This document shows, in pieces, positions 15,997 through 24,957 of a DNA stretch of 64,000 nt. The position numbers and the translations under genes were made by a program. This stretch comes from Curtobacterium sp. L6-1 (lineage in GTDB: Bacteria > Actinomycetota > Actinomycetes > Actinomycetales > Microbacteriaceae). Every line of letters begins with the position of its first letter. Position 1 is the stretch's first letter. The stretch spans positions 2,914,001 to 2,978,000 of the forward strand of contig NZ_CP076544.1 in assembly GCF_018885305.1 (NCBI RefSeq), written 5' to 3'. The notes under the pieces are model-generated. The model made no database searches. It saw only the letters and a list, made by a program, of their open reading frames with translations, and was not told where the DNA came from.

Positions 15997-17925
15997 TCAG
16001 ACCGATCGGCGTCGGCGGGACCCGAACACCGCCGTCGCCGCGCCCAGGAGGAGCAGCGCGATCGCGGCCACGATGCCCGGCCGCGGGTCGGAACCGGTGA
16101 AGGCGAGGCTGCCGGTGGAACCGGTGCCGTTCCCGACCGTGCCCGTGCCGCCGGTGCCGCCGTCCGTGACGTCACCGACCTCGCGGTAGCCGAAGGCCGC
16201 CTCGCCGCTCGTCCCGCCGGCGGTGCCGACCGTGACGGCGGCGTCGCCCTCCTCGCAGGCCGGCGTGACGAACGTCAGCACGGTGCCGTCCTCGGAGACG
16301 GTCACGTCGGCCGCCTCGATGGTGATCCCGCAGATCGTCACGGTGGTGGCTCCGGGGACGAAGCCGTCACCGGCCACCGTGACGGTCGTGCCGCCGGTGG
16401 TGGGTCCGGTGCCGGGGGTGGTGCCGGTGATCGCGGGGACGGGCAGGTAGGCGTAGGCGTCCTCGGCGACGGTCGTGCCGTCCGGGCCGGTGACGGCGAC
16501 GTCGGCCGTCCCGGTGGTGCCGGCCGGCGTGGTGACGGTGACGCTCGTGTCCGTCGGGGTGCCGACGATCGTGGCGGGGACGCCGTCGAAGGTGACCTCG
16601 GTGGTGCCGGCGAGACCGGTGCCGCTGACGACGACGGTCTGGCCGCCGGCGGTCGGGCCGGAGGCGGGGCTCACGCCCGTCACGGTCGTCGCCGCTGCGG
16701 GCGCGACGTACCGGAACTGCGTCGGTGCGGTGAGGGCCGTGTCACCGGGGAAGCCGACGGTGACGTCGACCAGGCCGGTACCGGCGGGGGCCGTCACGAC
16801 GATCGTCGTGCCGTCGTCGGACACGGACTGCACCTCGGCGAGGGTGTCGCCGAAGCGCACCTCGTCGGCGGCCTGCAGTCCGGTGCCGGTGATGGTGACG
16901 GGCGTGCCACCGGTGGTCGGGCCCTCGGCGGGGGAGAGCGCGGTGACCGTGGGGGCGACGTAGACGTAGGGGAGGCCGACGACGGTGCCGCCGCTCGACA
17001 CGACCGCGGTGGTCGTACCCGCGGTCCCGGCCGGGGTCACCGCGGTGAGGGAGGTGCCGTCGGCGGCGACGGTGACGTCGGTGGCCGGGACGCCGCCGAA
17101 GGTGACGGTCGTGTCGGTCCCGAAGCCGGTGCCGGTGATCGTGACGGTCTGGCCGCCGGTGGTGGGGCCGGTGCCGGGCGTGAGGTCGGTGACGGTGACC
17201 GGCGCTGCCGCAGCGGTCGGGGTCTCGCAGTTCGCCTGCGCCAGGACGACGGTGGCGACGGTGTCGTCGGTGAGGGGCACACCGGCCGCGTCACCGTCGA
17301 GGGTGACGGTGGCGACGACCGCGGTGGCGGTGGCGGTCGTGCCCGTGGTGGTCGTGGTGCGTGCCAGGTCGACGGTCAGGGTGACGTTGGCCAGGGCACC
17401 CGTGAGCGCCGCCGAGGTCGAGAAGGTGGGGGTGTCGGCGTCCAGGGTGACGCCCTGCCCGAGCACGGTCAGACCGGTGAGCAACGCGTCGCTCGTCGGG
17501 GTGCCGCCGACCGGGCAGACCGCGGTGGCGGTCGCCGCGTCGGCGGTGAGGACGTCGAGCCCGAAGAGCTCGACCGAGGCTCCGGCGATCTCCGCGGACG
17601 CCGTCGACCGGGCGGCGTCGCTGCTCGCGCTCGTCGTGACGACGTCCGCTCCGATGTCGGCGGCCGCTGCCTGGACGAGGGCCGAGGCGGCGCCGTCGAA
17701 CTCGTCGGTCCCCGATCCGGCGACCGAGACGGCACCGGCGGACACGTCGGCGGTGACCGCGGCGACGCCGGCGAGGGTCGGTACCGCGACGTCGGCGCTG
17801 ATCCCGACGGCGGCGGCGTCCCCAGGTGCGGCCGCGGCGGGGCTCGCGACCACGAGCGCGCCTCCCAGGGCGGTCCCGGCGGCGATGGACATCGCGGCGA
17901 CCCGCATTCCCACGCGTCGTTGCAT
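15997..17925 (-). CDS. Cell-surface protein with four IPT/TIG repeats and a sortase-like tail
   Basis: The 642-residue protein has a Sec signal ending in SPAAAA. A choice-of-anchor-like N-terminal domain (about 35-240) precedes four IPT/TIG Ig-like repeats, each opening with a motif such as LTPGTGPTTGGQTVTITG. They begin near residues 245, 330, 415 and 500. A Gly/Thr-rich linker leads to LAFTG, a hydrophobic helix and RRRR, a cell-wall sorting signal (LAxTG type). It should be sortase-anchored and act in surface architecture or adhesion. GGAAGGA precedes the ATG. Confidence 0.88.
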   Translation of the reverse strand: MQRRVGMRVAAMSIAAGTALGGALVVASPAAAAPGDAAAVGISADVAVPTLAGVAAVTADVSAGAVSVAGSGTDEFDGAASALVQAAAADIGADVVTTSASSDAARSTASAEIAGASVELFGLDVLTADAATATAVCPVGGTPTSDALLTGLTVLGQGVTLDADTPTFSTSAALTGALANVTLTVDLARTTTTTGTTATATAVVATVTLDGDAAGVPLTDDTVATVVLAQANCETPTAAAAPVTVTDLTPGTGPTTGGQTVTITGTGFGTDTTVTFGGVPATDVTVAADGTSLTAVTPAGTAGTTTAVVSSGGTVVGLPYVYVAPTVTALSPAEGPTTGGTPVTITGTGLQAADEVRFGDTLAEVQSVSDDGTTIVVTAPAGTGLVDVTVGFPGDTALTAPTQFRYVAPAAATTVTGVSPASGPTAGGQTVVVSGTGLAGTTEVTFDGVPATIVGTPTDTSVTVTTPAGTTGTADVAVTGPDGTTVAEDAYAYLPVPAITGTTPGTGPTTGGTTVTVAGDGFVPGATTVTICGITIEAADVTVSEDGTVLTFVTPACEEGDAAVTVGTAGGTSGEAAFGYREVGDVTDGGTGGTGTVGNGTGSTGSLAFTGSDPRPGIVAAIALLLLGAATAVFGSRRRRSV

Positions 17926-18167
17926 GGTGTTCCTTCCGTTGCGTGACTCTCACGACGGAAGGTAGGTCGGCGTCCGCCCGGCGGTGCCACCCATCTTCGG
18001 GGGGTGGACAGGGTCGGTAATACCTGCAGGACCGCTCAGTTTCGGGGTTGTCTCGCTCCCGTCGACTCCCCTCGGCACGGTCGGCGATGCACGATCCGCG
18101 TTCCGTGGCCTGCGCCTCGGGGACACTCGTCGGACGACGGGTGGCGCAGGGGGGCGGCCGCCCCTGG

Positions 18168-18827
18168 TCAGCCGAGCGGGTTCTTCCGGTACGCGCTGAG
18201 GTCGCACGTGTGCACGGCGTCCGCATCGTCGAGCAACCGCAGGTCGTACGCGGCGCAGTCCCCGAACGTCCCGATGCCCGGCGTGCCCTGAGTCCGCTCG
18301 AGCACGCCCTTCGACGGACCGTCCGACCCGATCCCGGCTCGGTGCACCGTCCACTCGAGGTCCATCGCCTCGTCTGCCAGGTACCGCATGACGGCTTCGT
18401 TGTCCCGGTGCTGGCCGTCGTACGAGCGTGCGACGGTGTTCCGGATCGCCCAGAGCACCGGCGACAGGCGCTGGTGCGGCGGCGCACTCAGGGCACCGGC
18501 CTGGTACAGGAACCGCCGCACGCCGGTCCGTCGCATCGCGGGGACGAGACGTCGGACGAATCCGGTGTTGACCTGCCTGGTCCGCTGCGCCTGCACGTCC
18601 CCGAGCAGGGACACCACGGCGTCGACGCCGTCGAGCAGCCCGTCCAGGTCCAGCTCGTCCGTGATGGAACCCCGGCGCACCTCCAACCCCGGGCGGGACG
18701 GACCGGCCTTCGCGGGTGTCCGAGCGAGGGCGCGGACGCGGTGACCTGCCTCCAGGGCGAGGGACGTGAGGTGGCGACCGGTCTGCCCGGTCGCGCCCAG
18801 GACCAGGACCGTGCGCTGCTGCGGCAT
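18168..18827 (-). CDS. NAD(P)-binding NmrA/SDR-like protein
   Basis: The 219-residue protein has the dinucleotide-binding motif GATGQTGRH at residues 10-18, then a DAVVSLLGD strand and a shortened C-terminal region. This is the atypical SDR (NmrA/isoflavone-reductase-like) plan, often reduction of small electrophiles or redox sensing. Its ATG overlaps the stop codon of the upstream quinone-reductase gene (ATGA), so the two are translationally coupled and presumably controlled by the divergent TetR. Confidence 0.82.
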   Translation of the reverse strand: MPQQRTVLVLGATGQTGRHLTSLALEAGHRVRALARTPAKAGPSRPGLEVRRGSITDELDLDGLLDGVDAVVSLLGDVQAQRTRQVNTGFVRRLVPAMRRTGVRRFLYQAGALSAPPHQRLSPVLWAIRNTVARSYDGQHRDNEAVMRYLADEAMDLEWTVHRAGIGSDGPSKGVLERTQGTPGIGTFGDCAAYDLRLLDDADAVHTCDLSAYRKNPLG

Positions 18828-19891
18828 CAGTCGTCCATCCCGACGACGACCTTGCGGGCGGAGACGCCGTCCCGCAGCGTCTGCAGGGCGCCGGGGAGGG
18901 CCTCCAGTCCGTGTCCGACGACCATCGCCTCCGGGGCCGCGCGGAAGCGTCCGTCGGCCAGCGCGCCGGGCAGGAAGTCGCGGAAGACGGCCGGACCGAC
19001 GGGGGAGACCACCGGGGTCCCGCCCCAGATGGCGGAGACGCGGATGCCGCGGAGGCGCGCGATCCGCGAGCGCACCGCGGTCACCGGGTCCGGGTAGGCG
19101 GACGCGATCCGCTTCGTCCCGGACGCGCGCCGGGTGATGCGCAGGGCGTGCCCGAGCGACCCGCTGCCGATGGCGATCGTGCCCGCGAGCAGACGTCCCC
19201 GCAGTGCCGCGGCCACCTCGCCGTCCACGTCGTCGTCCCGGTAGTCGAGGACCGCCTCGGCACCGAGGGAGCGGACGAGGTCGTGGTTCGACCGTCCGGC
19301 CGTCGCGACCACCGTGTAGCCGCTCGCGCGGGCGAGCTGGACGGCGTTGCTCCCGACGCTCGTCGACGCGCCCCAGACGAGGACGACCTGGTCGCTCCGG
19401 TCCGCCCCGTCGCCGGGCAGGGGGAGTGCCAGCTGGTCGGCTTCGTACAGGCCGGCCGCCGCCGTCGCCAGTGCGAGCGGCAGGACGGCGGCCTGCTCGA
19501 ACGACAGGTCGTCCGGGAGGCGCGTGGTGACGCGGTCGAGGACCGTCACGATCCGCTGGAAGCCGCCCTCGGCCGCGCTGTTCCGCGGCTTCTCCTGTCC
19601 GGCGGCGAACGCGGTCACCCGGTCGCCCACCGCGAGGTCCGTGACGTCCGTCCCGACGGCGAGGACCTCGCCGGCGACGTCGCTGCCGAGGACGGTGGGG
19701 AAGCGCACCCACGGGGTCACGAGGCGCCGGAGCGGGCCGGTGATCGCGTCGACGGGGTTCACCGCCACGGCACGGACGCGGACGACGACCTGTCCGGCGG
19801 CGGGGGTCGGCACCGGGGTGGGACGGACCTCGAACGGGCCGCGCGGGCCGAGCAGCCACAGTGCTTCGTTGGCGGGGGTAGGGGTTGCCAT
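18827..19891 (-). CDS. Zinc-independent quinone oxidoreductase (MDR family)
   Basis: The 354-residue medium-chain dehydrogenase/reductase has GSDVAGEVLAVG in the GroES-like half. In the Rossmann half the NADPH motif is AST..GSNAVQLARASG. It lacks the Cys-rich structural zinc loop, as quinone/enoyl reductases do. GAGGAG precedes the ATG. It is first in a two-gene unit with the NmrA-like gene and divergent from a TetR gene. It probably detoxifies quinones or unsaturated carbonyls. Confidence 0.87.
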   Translation of the reverse strand: MATPTPANEALWLLGPRGPFEVRPTPVPTPAAGQVVVRVRAVAVNPVDAITGPLRRLVTPWVRFPTVLGSDVAGEVLAVGTDVTDLAVGDRVTAFAAGQEKPRNSAAEGGFQRIVTVLDRVTTRLPDDLSFEQAAVLPLALATAAAGLYEADQLALPLPGDGADRSDQVVLVWGASTSVGSNAVQLARASGYTVVATAGRSNHDLVRSLGAEAVLDYRDDDVDGEVAAALRGRLLAGTIAIGSGSLGHALRITRRASGTKRIASAYPDPVTAVRSRIARLRGIRVSAIWGGTPVVSPVGPAVFRDFLPGALADGRFRAAPEAMVVGHGLEALPGALQTLRDGVSARKVVVGMDD

Positions 19892-19923
19892 GCGAGCTCC
19901 TCGCTCCGGTGGGCCGTGTGCTT

Positions 19924-19969
19924 GATGACACGTGATGTCATCGTACGCCCGATGGCACGCCGTGTCGTC
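19924..19969. promoter_or_regulatory. Two TetR operator-like dyads in the divergent promoter
   Basis: GATGACACGTGATGTCATC at 19924-19942 has perfect 6-bp outer arms and a CACGTG core. A degenerate copy, GATGGCACGCCGTGTCGTC, lies at 19951-19969. The region carries both promoters, with TACGAT at 19973-19978 serving tetR. Autoregulation and control of the quinone reductase unit are inferred. Confidence 0.65.
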
Positions 19970-19984
19970 AGGTACGATCGGCCG

Positions 19985-20599
19985 ATGCGATGGGCTCCGG
20001 ATGCACGAGGACGGCTCGAGCGTGCCGCGTTCGAGCTCTTCGCCGAGCAGGGGTTCGCCGCCACGACGGTTCCGCAGATCACCGCCCGGGCCGGGTTGAC
20101 CACCCGCACGTTCTTCCGGCACTTCGGGGACAAGCGCGAGGTCGTCTTCGCCGGGTCCGAGATCCCCGAGACCGCGGCGCGGCTGATCGTCGAGGCACCG
20201 GCGGACCTCGAGCCGATGCAGGTGGTCCGCCGCGTGCTGCACCAGGTCGCGGCGGCGCGCTTCGACGGGAACCACGAGCAGACCGCGGCGTGGCGCCGGA
20301 TCATCGAGGGGAACGACGAGCTCCGCGACCGGGACGCCCGCAAGCGGTCCGACCTGGTGCGTGCCGCGCAGGCCGCCTTCGTCGAGCGGGGGGAGACCCC
20401 GCTGCAGGCGACCGTCGTGGCGGAACTCGGCGTCCTCGTGTTCCAGGTCGCCCTCGAACAGTGGGCGGCGGGGGCCGGGGAGCGGTCGTTGGCCGAGACG
20501 ATCGACGAGGTGTCCACGCTCGTGCGGGAGCGTGCGACCCCGGCGCCGGGTGTGCACACCTCGGCCACGCGTCCGGTCAGCGACCACCCGGAGTGCTGA
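19985..20599 (+). CDS. TetR-family transcriptional regulator
   Basis: The 204-residue protein has an N-terminal TetR helix-turn-helix (about 9-52, including TVPQITARAGLTTRTFFRHFGDKREV) and a variable ligand-binding domain. It starts six bases after TACGAT, a leaderless arrangement. It is divergent from the quinone reductase/NmrA unit with palindromes between them, so it is the probable repressor. The 3' end overlaps the convergent 20577-21044 gene by 23 bp. Confidence 0.92.
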   Translation: MRWAPDARGRLERAAFELFAEQGFAATTVPQITARAGLTTRTFFRHFGDKREVVFAGSEIPETAARLIVEAPADLEPMQVVRRVLHQVAAARFDGNHEQTAAWRRIIEGNDELRDRDARKRSDLVRAAQAAFVERGETPLQATVVAELGVLVFQVALEQWAAGAGERSLAETIDEVSTLVRERATPAPGVHTSATRPVSDHPEC

Positions 20600-21044
20600 C
20601 CGTCGGGTCGCCCTCGCCGGCCGGCCCCGAGGAGCGGTACGGCAGCACCCCGGTGTCGGCGTACCCGCGAGCCAGCCGGATGGTGGCCATCCAGCCCCAC
20701 ACATGCGTCCGCTTGCCGATGTACGCCGGGCCGAACCAGGGCTCCTGTCCGGCGTCACTAGGAGGCACCGATCCGACGACCTCCAGGCCGCCCTCGGTGA
20801 ACACCTCGATCCGGGTCGCGGCGCGCTCGAGCGGCGCGACGCCGCTGACGGTCTCCGGTGTCGGCGGCCCGTCCGCCCGCCAGTCGAGGACCCCGACGAC
20901 GAGGTTCACACGGACGCGCGGCTGCAGTTCGAGGACCTGCAGACACGACCACCACCCGCTCTCGCCCTGCACGGGGACGAGGTCCCCGACCCGGAGCGCG
21001 GTGGCGCTGCGCGGGGAGAACGGGAAGGTCCTGGCGGTCACCAC
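20577..21044 (-). CDS. Hypothetical protein, possibly Imm26-like beta-barrel
   Basis: The 155-residue protein starts with GTG at 21044, seven bases after TAGTGT on the minus strand (leaderless type). FPFSPRSATALRVGDLVPVQ then WWSCLQVLEL suggests a small beta-barrel of the kind seen in Imm26-type immunity proteins. The second half has EPWFGPAYIGKRTHVWGW. The family assignment is weak. No toxin gene is adjacent, so an immunity role is not supported by context. Confidence 0.55.
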   Translation of the reverse strand: MVTARTFPFSPRSATALRVGDLVPVQGESGWWSCLQVLELQPRVRVNLVVGVLDWRADGPPTPETVSGVAPLERAATRIEVFTEGGLEVVGSVPPSDAGQEPWFGPAYIGKRTHVWGWMATIRLARGYADTGVLPYRSSGPAGEGDPTVSTPGGR

Positions 21045-21083
21045 GCCGTCGACACTACGGGCCGGGATGGGAGGATCGTGCCC

Positions 21084-22121
21084 ATGCGCGCCGTCACCTT
21101 CGACACCTTCTCCGCGACCCCTGCCGTCACCGAGGTCCCCGACCCGGAGTGCCCGCCGCACGCCGCCGTGGTCCGTGTGGTCGCGACGGGTGTCTGCCGC
21201 AGTGACTGGCACGCCTGGCACGGGCACGACGACACCGTCGCGCTGCCGCACGTGCCGGGCCACGAGTTCGTCGGCGTCGTCGAGCAGGTCGGCGGCGACG
21301 TCCGGCAGTGGCAGCCCGGCGCCCGTGTCACCGCTCCGTTCGTGAACGCGTGCGGCACCTGCCCGACGTGCGTCGCCGGACGCCAGAGCATCTGCCCGAA
21401 CCAGACCCAGCCCGGGTTCGACCGCCCCGGGTCCTTCGCCGAGCGGGTCGTCGTGCACCACGCCGACACGAACCTCGTCGCCGTGCCGGACGCCATCGAC
21501 GACGCCACCGCCGCGGGCCTCGGCTGCCGGTTCGCCACCGCCTACCGCGCGGTCGTCAACCGTGCCCGCACCGCCGCCGGCGAGCACGTCGTCGTGTTCG
21601 GCTGCGGGGGAGTCGGGCTCTCCGCGATCGTCGTCGCCGTGTCCCGCGGCGCGCAGGTGACCGCGGTCGACGTCTCGGCCGACGCGCTCGCCCTCGCCCG
21701 GACCCTCGGCGCGACCACCACGGTCGACGCCGGCACCGACGACGTGGACGGCCAGCTCCGCACGGCGACCGACGGTGGCGCGCACGTCGTCGTCGAGGCC
21801 CTGGGACGCGCCTCCCTGGTCCGACAGGGCATCGCCGCCCTCCGGCCCGGTGGTCGGCACGTGCAGGTCGGGCTCCTCGCCGGCGAGGACGCCACCCCAC
21901 AGGTCGACCTCGGCCGCGTCATCGGCCTCGAGCTCGAACTGCTCGGCAGCCACGGCATGTCCGCCCACGAGTACCCGGCGATGCTCGCCGAGATCGCCGC
22001 CGGCACCCTCGACCCCGCACCGCTCGTCGGCCGGACGATCGGGCTCGAGGAGGCCGGCGAGGCGCTCGCTGCGATGGACCGCCCGGCGACGTCCGCCGGC
22101 ACCACAGTCGTCGTCCTGTAG
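21084..22121 (+). CDS. Zinc-dependent alcohol dehydrogenase
   Basis: The 345-residue MDR protein has the catalytic-zinc motif GVCRSDWHAW and GHEFVGVVEQVG. Its structural-zinc lobe is CGTCPTCVAGRQSIC (four Cys), and the NAD motif is VFGCGGVGLSAI. It should oxidise alcohols or polyols, or reduce aldehydes, with NAD(P). GGGAGGA is just upstream of the ATG, and a GACGGGAGGC-family hairpin follows. Confidence 0.92.
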   Translation: MRAVTFDTFSATPAVTEVPDPECPPHAAVVRVVATGVCRSDWHAWHGHDDTVALPHVPGHEFVGVVEQVGGDVRQWQPGARVTAPFVNACGTCPTCVAGRQSICPNQTQPGFDRPGSFAERVVVHHADTNLVAVPDAIDDATAAGLGCRFATAYRAVVNRARTAAGEHVVVFGCGGVGLSAIVVAVSRGAQVTAVDVSADALALARTLGATTTVDAGTDDVDGQLRTATDGGAHVVVEALGRASLVRQGIAALRPGGRHVQVGLLAGEDATPQVDLGRVIGLELELLGSHGMSAHEYPAMLAEIAAGTLDPAPLVGRTIGLEEAGEALAAMDRPATSAGTTVVVL

Positions 22122-22130
22122 GCGTCACCA

Positions 22131-22187
22131 CCCACCGGACGGGAGGCGCGCTGCGGACGTGCGCCGCGCCTCCCGTCCGTCGGTGGG
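22131..22187 (+). terminator. GACGGGAGGC-family hairpin terminator
   Basis: Outer CCCACCG/CGGTGGG and GACGGGAGGCGCG/CGCGCCTCCCGTC arms form a long stem with a small asymmetric bulge, ten bases after the alcohol dehydrogenase stop. Confidence 0.8.
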
Positions 22188-22296
22188 AAACCGGGGGACG
22201 GCCCCCACCACCGCGGGGGCTGGCCCCGGTGTGCCGGAGCCCCGGCGTCGCGAGGCTGGTGTCACAGCACCAGCCCGCACCGACAGAAGAGGTCAC

Positions 22297-23643
22297 ATGT
22301 CCCGCGCAGTCCCCGCCCCCGCCGTCACGCACGTCGCCGCCCCGCGGTTCCGTCCCGTGCGCGCCCTCGTCGACGGGGCCACCTGGCGGCAATTCGCCTT
22401 CCACCTGGCGCACCTGCCGATCGCCGTCGGGGCGGTGACCTGGTTCACGCTGACCCTGTCGGCCGGCATCCCGCTCGGCGTCACGTGGATCGGTCTGGTG
22501 GTCAGCGCCTTCCTGCTCGGTGGGTCACGGTGGTTCGCCGCGGTCACGCGCCGCATGTCCGCCGCGCTCCTCGGTCAGCCCGTGTCCGCACCGCCCCGCC
22601 GCCCGCACCGCCCGGGCGTCGTCGGCTGGGTGACGGCGCACTTGCGTGACGCGGGGCTCTGGCGGGCCTTCGCGTACCTGCTCGTCGGCTTCGTGGTGAC
22701 GACCGTCGCCGCCGCCGTGTCGCTGGCGGTCCTGCTCACCGCGCTCGGGGCGCTCACCCACAGTGTGTGGGGGCGGTACCTGCCCGAGCAGGTCGGGAAC
22801 GACGGGCTGCCGCACCGTGGTGCCCAGGTGCTCGGCGTCTTCGTCGACACCACGCCGCTGCAGTTGGCGTTCGCCGCCCTCGGACTCGTCCTGCTCGTCG
22901 CGGTCTGGCCGGCGGTCAACCACGGCCTCGGCGCCCTGCAGCGCGTGGTGGTCCGCTCGATGCTCGGCGCCACCGCCCGCGACCGTCGCCTCGCCGAGGT
23001 CACCGCCTCCCGCGACGCCGCCGTCGTCGACGCGGACGCCACCCTGCGCCGCATCGAGCGGGAGCTGCACGACGGTACGCAGGCCCGGCTGGTCGGCCTC
23101 GCGATGACCCTCGGCGACGCCCGCGACCGGCTGCAGACCGGACAGGACGCAGCCGACGTCGAGGCGCTCGTCGCCCGGGCGCACACCTCGACGAAGGAAG
23201 CGCTCGTCGAGCTCCGCGCCCTCGCCCGCGGGATCCACCCGCCCGTCCTCGACGCGGGCCTGGAGGCGGCGCTCACCTCCGCCTGCGCCCGCACCCCGTT
23301 CCCGGTGCGGCTCACGGTCGACCTGCCGGAGCGGCCGTCCACGGTCGTCGAGGGCGTCGCCTACTTCGGGGTGCTCGAACTGCTGACGAACGTGTCGAAG
23401 CACGCCGAGGCCGCCACGGCCACGGTCGACGTGCGGCAGGTCGGGACGGAGCTCGTCGTCACGGTGACGGACGACGGCCGCGGCGGTGCCCACGTCGCGC
23501 TCGGGACCGACGGCGGTCACGGCACCGGACTCGCCGGACTGCTCGAGCGGCTCCGCGCGGTCGACGGACGGCTCGACGTCGACAGCCCCACCGGTGGACC
23601 GACCACCGTGCGGATGACCATGCCGCTCGGGGCCGCACGGTGA
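22297..23643 (+). CDS. Sensor histidine kinase (HisKA_3, NarL/DesK type)
   Basis: The 448-residue kinase has an N-terminal sensor of about four membrane helices (about 35-55, 60-77, 122-152 and 188-205). The phosphoacceptor motif is ERELHDGTQARL (His258). The HATPase domain has an N-box ELLTNVSKHAEA and G-boxes DDGRGG and GTGLAGL. It overlaps its response regulator by four bases (GTGA). AGAAGAGG lies upstream. The signal is unknown; a sensor of this topology suggests a membrane or cell-envelope cue. Confidence 0.92.
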   Translation: MSRAVPAPAVTHVAAPRFRPVRALVDGATWRQFAFHLAHLPIAVGAVTWFTLTLSAGIPLGVTWIGLVVSAFLLGGSRWFAAVTRRMSAALLGQPVSAPPRRPHRPGVVGWVTAHLRDAGLWRAFAYLLVGFVVTTVAAAVSLAVLLTALGALTHSVWGRYLPEQVGNDGLPHRGAQVLGVFVDTTPLQLAFAALGLVLLVAVWPAVNHGLGALQRVVVRSMLGATARDRRLAEVTASRDAAVVDADATLRRIERELHDGTQARLVGLAMTLGDARDRLQTGQDAADVEALVARAHTSTKEALVELRALARGIHPPVLDAGLEAALTSACARTPFPVRLTVDLPERPSTVVEGVAYFGVLELLTNVSKHAEAATATVDVRQVGTELVVTVTDDGRGGAHVALGTDGGHGTGLAGLLERLRAVDGRLDVDSPTGGPTTVRMTMPLGAAR

Positions 23644-24296
23644 AGGTGCTCATCGCGGACGACAACACGATCGTGCGCGAGGGGCTGGCCGCCCTGCTGC
23701 AGGGCCGTGGGCACGAGGTCGTGGCCGCGGTCGGCGACGGGGACGCCGCGCTCGCCGCCCTGGCCGCGCTCGGGACGGCGACCGTCGACGTCGTGGTGAT
23801 GGACATCCGGATGCCGCCGACGCACACCGACGAGGGGGTGCGGGCCGCCGTCCGCCTCAAGGCCGCACGGCCCGACGTCGGCGTGCTGTTGTTCTCCCAG
23901 TACGCCGAGGTGCGGTGGGCCCGGACGCTGCTCGACGTCGCCACCGTCGGCGTCGGGTACCTGCTCAAGGACCGCGTCGCCGAGGTCGCCACGTTCATCG
24001 AGTCGCTGCAGCAGGTCGCCGCGGGCAACGTCGTGCTCGACCCCGAGGTCGCGGCGGCGCTCGTGCAGGCACCGCGGCCCCTGCACGACCGGCTCGAACG
24101 ACTGACGGCGCGCGAGACCGACGTGCTGCGGCTGATGGCGGAGGGGCGCTCGAACACCGCGATCGCCGAGACGCTGTTCCTGTCCGGCGGCACGGTCGAG
24201 AAGCACGTCACGGCGGTGTTCGGGAAGCTCGGCCTCGAGGCGGCGCCGAGCGACCACCGGCGGGTGCTGGCGGTGCTGCGGTTCCTCGCGGCCTGA
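23640..24296 (+). CDS. LuxR/NarL-family response regulator
   Basis: The 218-residue protein has a receiver domain (acidic pair in LIADDNT, phosphoacceptor Asp55 in VVMDIRMPP, Lys in YLLKDRV) and a C-terminal LuxR HTH (LTARETDVLRLMAEGRSN). It begins with GTG overlapping the kinase stop, the usual arrangement for a co-expressed pair. Targets are unknown. Confidence 0.93.
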   Translation: MKVLIADDNTIVREGLAALLQGRGHEVVAAVGDGDAALAALAALGTATVDVVVMDIRMPPTHTDEGVRAAVRLKAARPDVGVLLFSQYAEVRWARTLLDVATVGVGYLLKDRVAEVATFIESLQQVAAGNVVLDPEVAAALVQAPRPLHDRLERLTARETDVLRLMAEGRSNTAIAETLFLSGGTVEKHVTAVFGKLGLEAAPSDHRRVLAVLRFLAA

Positions 24297-24508
24297 CGAG
24301 GCGTCGCTCGGTGCACGCCGCCCGTCGGCCGGGGCCCGCCGCTGGCCAGCCCTCGCCCGTCGCCCGCTCCCGGTCGTCCGACGGCGACCACAGTGCGGAC
24401 GGGAGGCGCACTGCGGCACCGCCACGGGCCTCCTGGCCGTGACCGGCCCGGTCGGGCAGACTGCAGGCGGGGGCCGCGCCGACCGTGCGCGGTGACGAGG
24501 GGGAGACC

Positions 24509-24910
24509 ATGTCGGAACCGCGACCGCACGTCCGTCGCCGCTGGCGGCTGTTCGCCCTGCTCGTCCTGGTCCTGGACGTGCTGATGGTCCTGCCGCTGCC
24601 CTTCGTGGTCGTGAGCCACCCGCTCGGACTGGCTTCGTACAACGGGATCGCGTACGGGCTGCTCACGTGGGGTGCGCCGGCAGCGGCCGTGCTCACGGTC
24701 ATCGCGCTGGTGGTGGTGCCCGCCCCCCGCGGACTGCTCGATGCCGGGGCGGGCGTCCTGGCCGTGCTGACGGGGGTGGGCGGGATCGTCTGGCTCGGTG
24801 TCGCCGCGAGCTTCGGCGGGGCAGCGGGGCCGTTCGGTCTCCTGTTGCTGGGGGCGGCGGTGCTCCTGGTGGTGCTCATCGTCAGGGGCGGTCCGCGTCC
24901 CGAGCGCTGA
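24509..24910 (+). CDS. Four-helix integral membrane protein, unknown function
   Basis: The 133-residue product is nearly all membrane: hydrophobic segments at about 14-36, 52-71, 78-100 and 106-126, with a basic N-terminus (RPHVRRRWR). GGGGGAGA precedes the ATG. No family recognised. Confidence 0.7.
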   Translation: MSEPRPHVRRRWRLFALLVLVLDVLMVLPLPFVVVSHPLGLASYNGIAYGLLTWGAPAAAVLTVIALVVVPAPRGLLDAGAGVLAVLTGVGGIVWLGVAASFGGAAGPFGLLLLGAAVLLVVLIVRGGPRPER

Positions 24911-24957
24911 ACGGATCCGGCCTGACGTCCGCGCCGGACGCAGATAGCATGCCCGGC

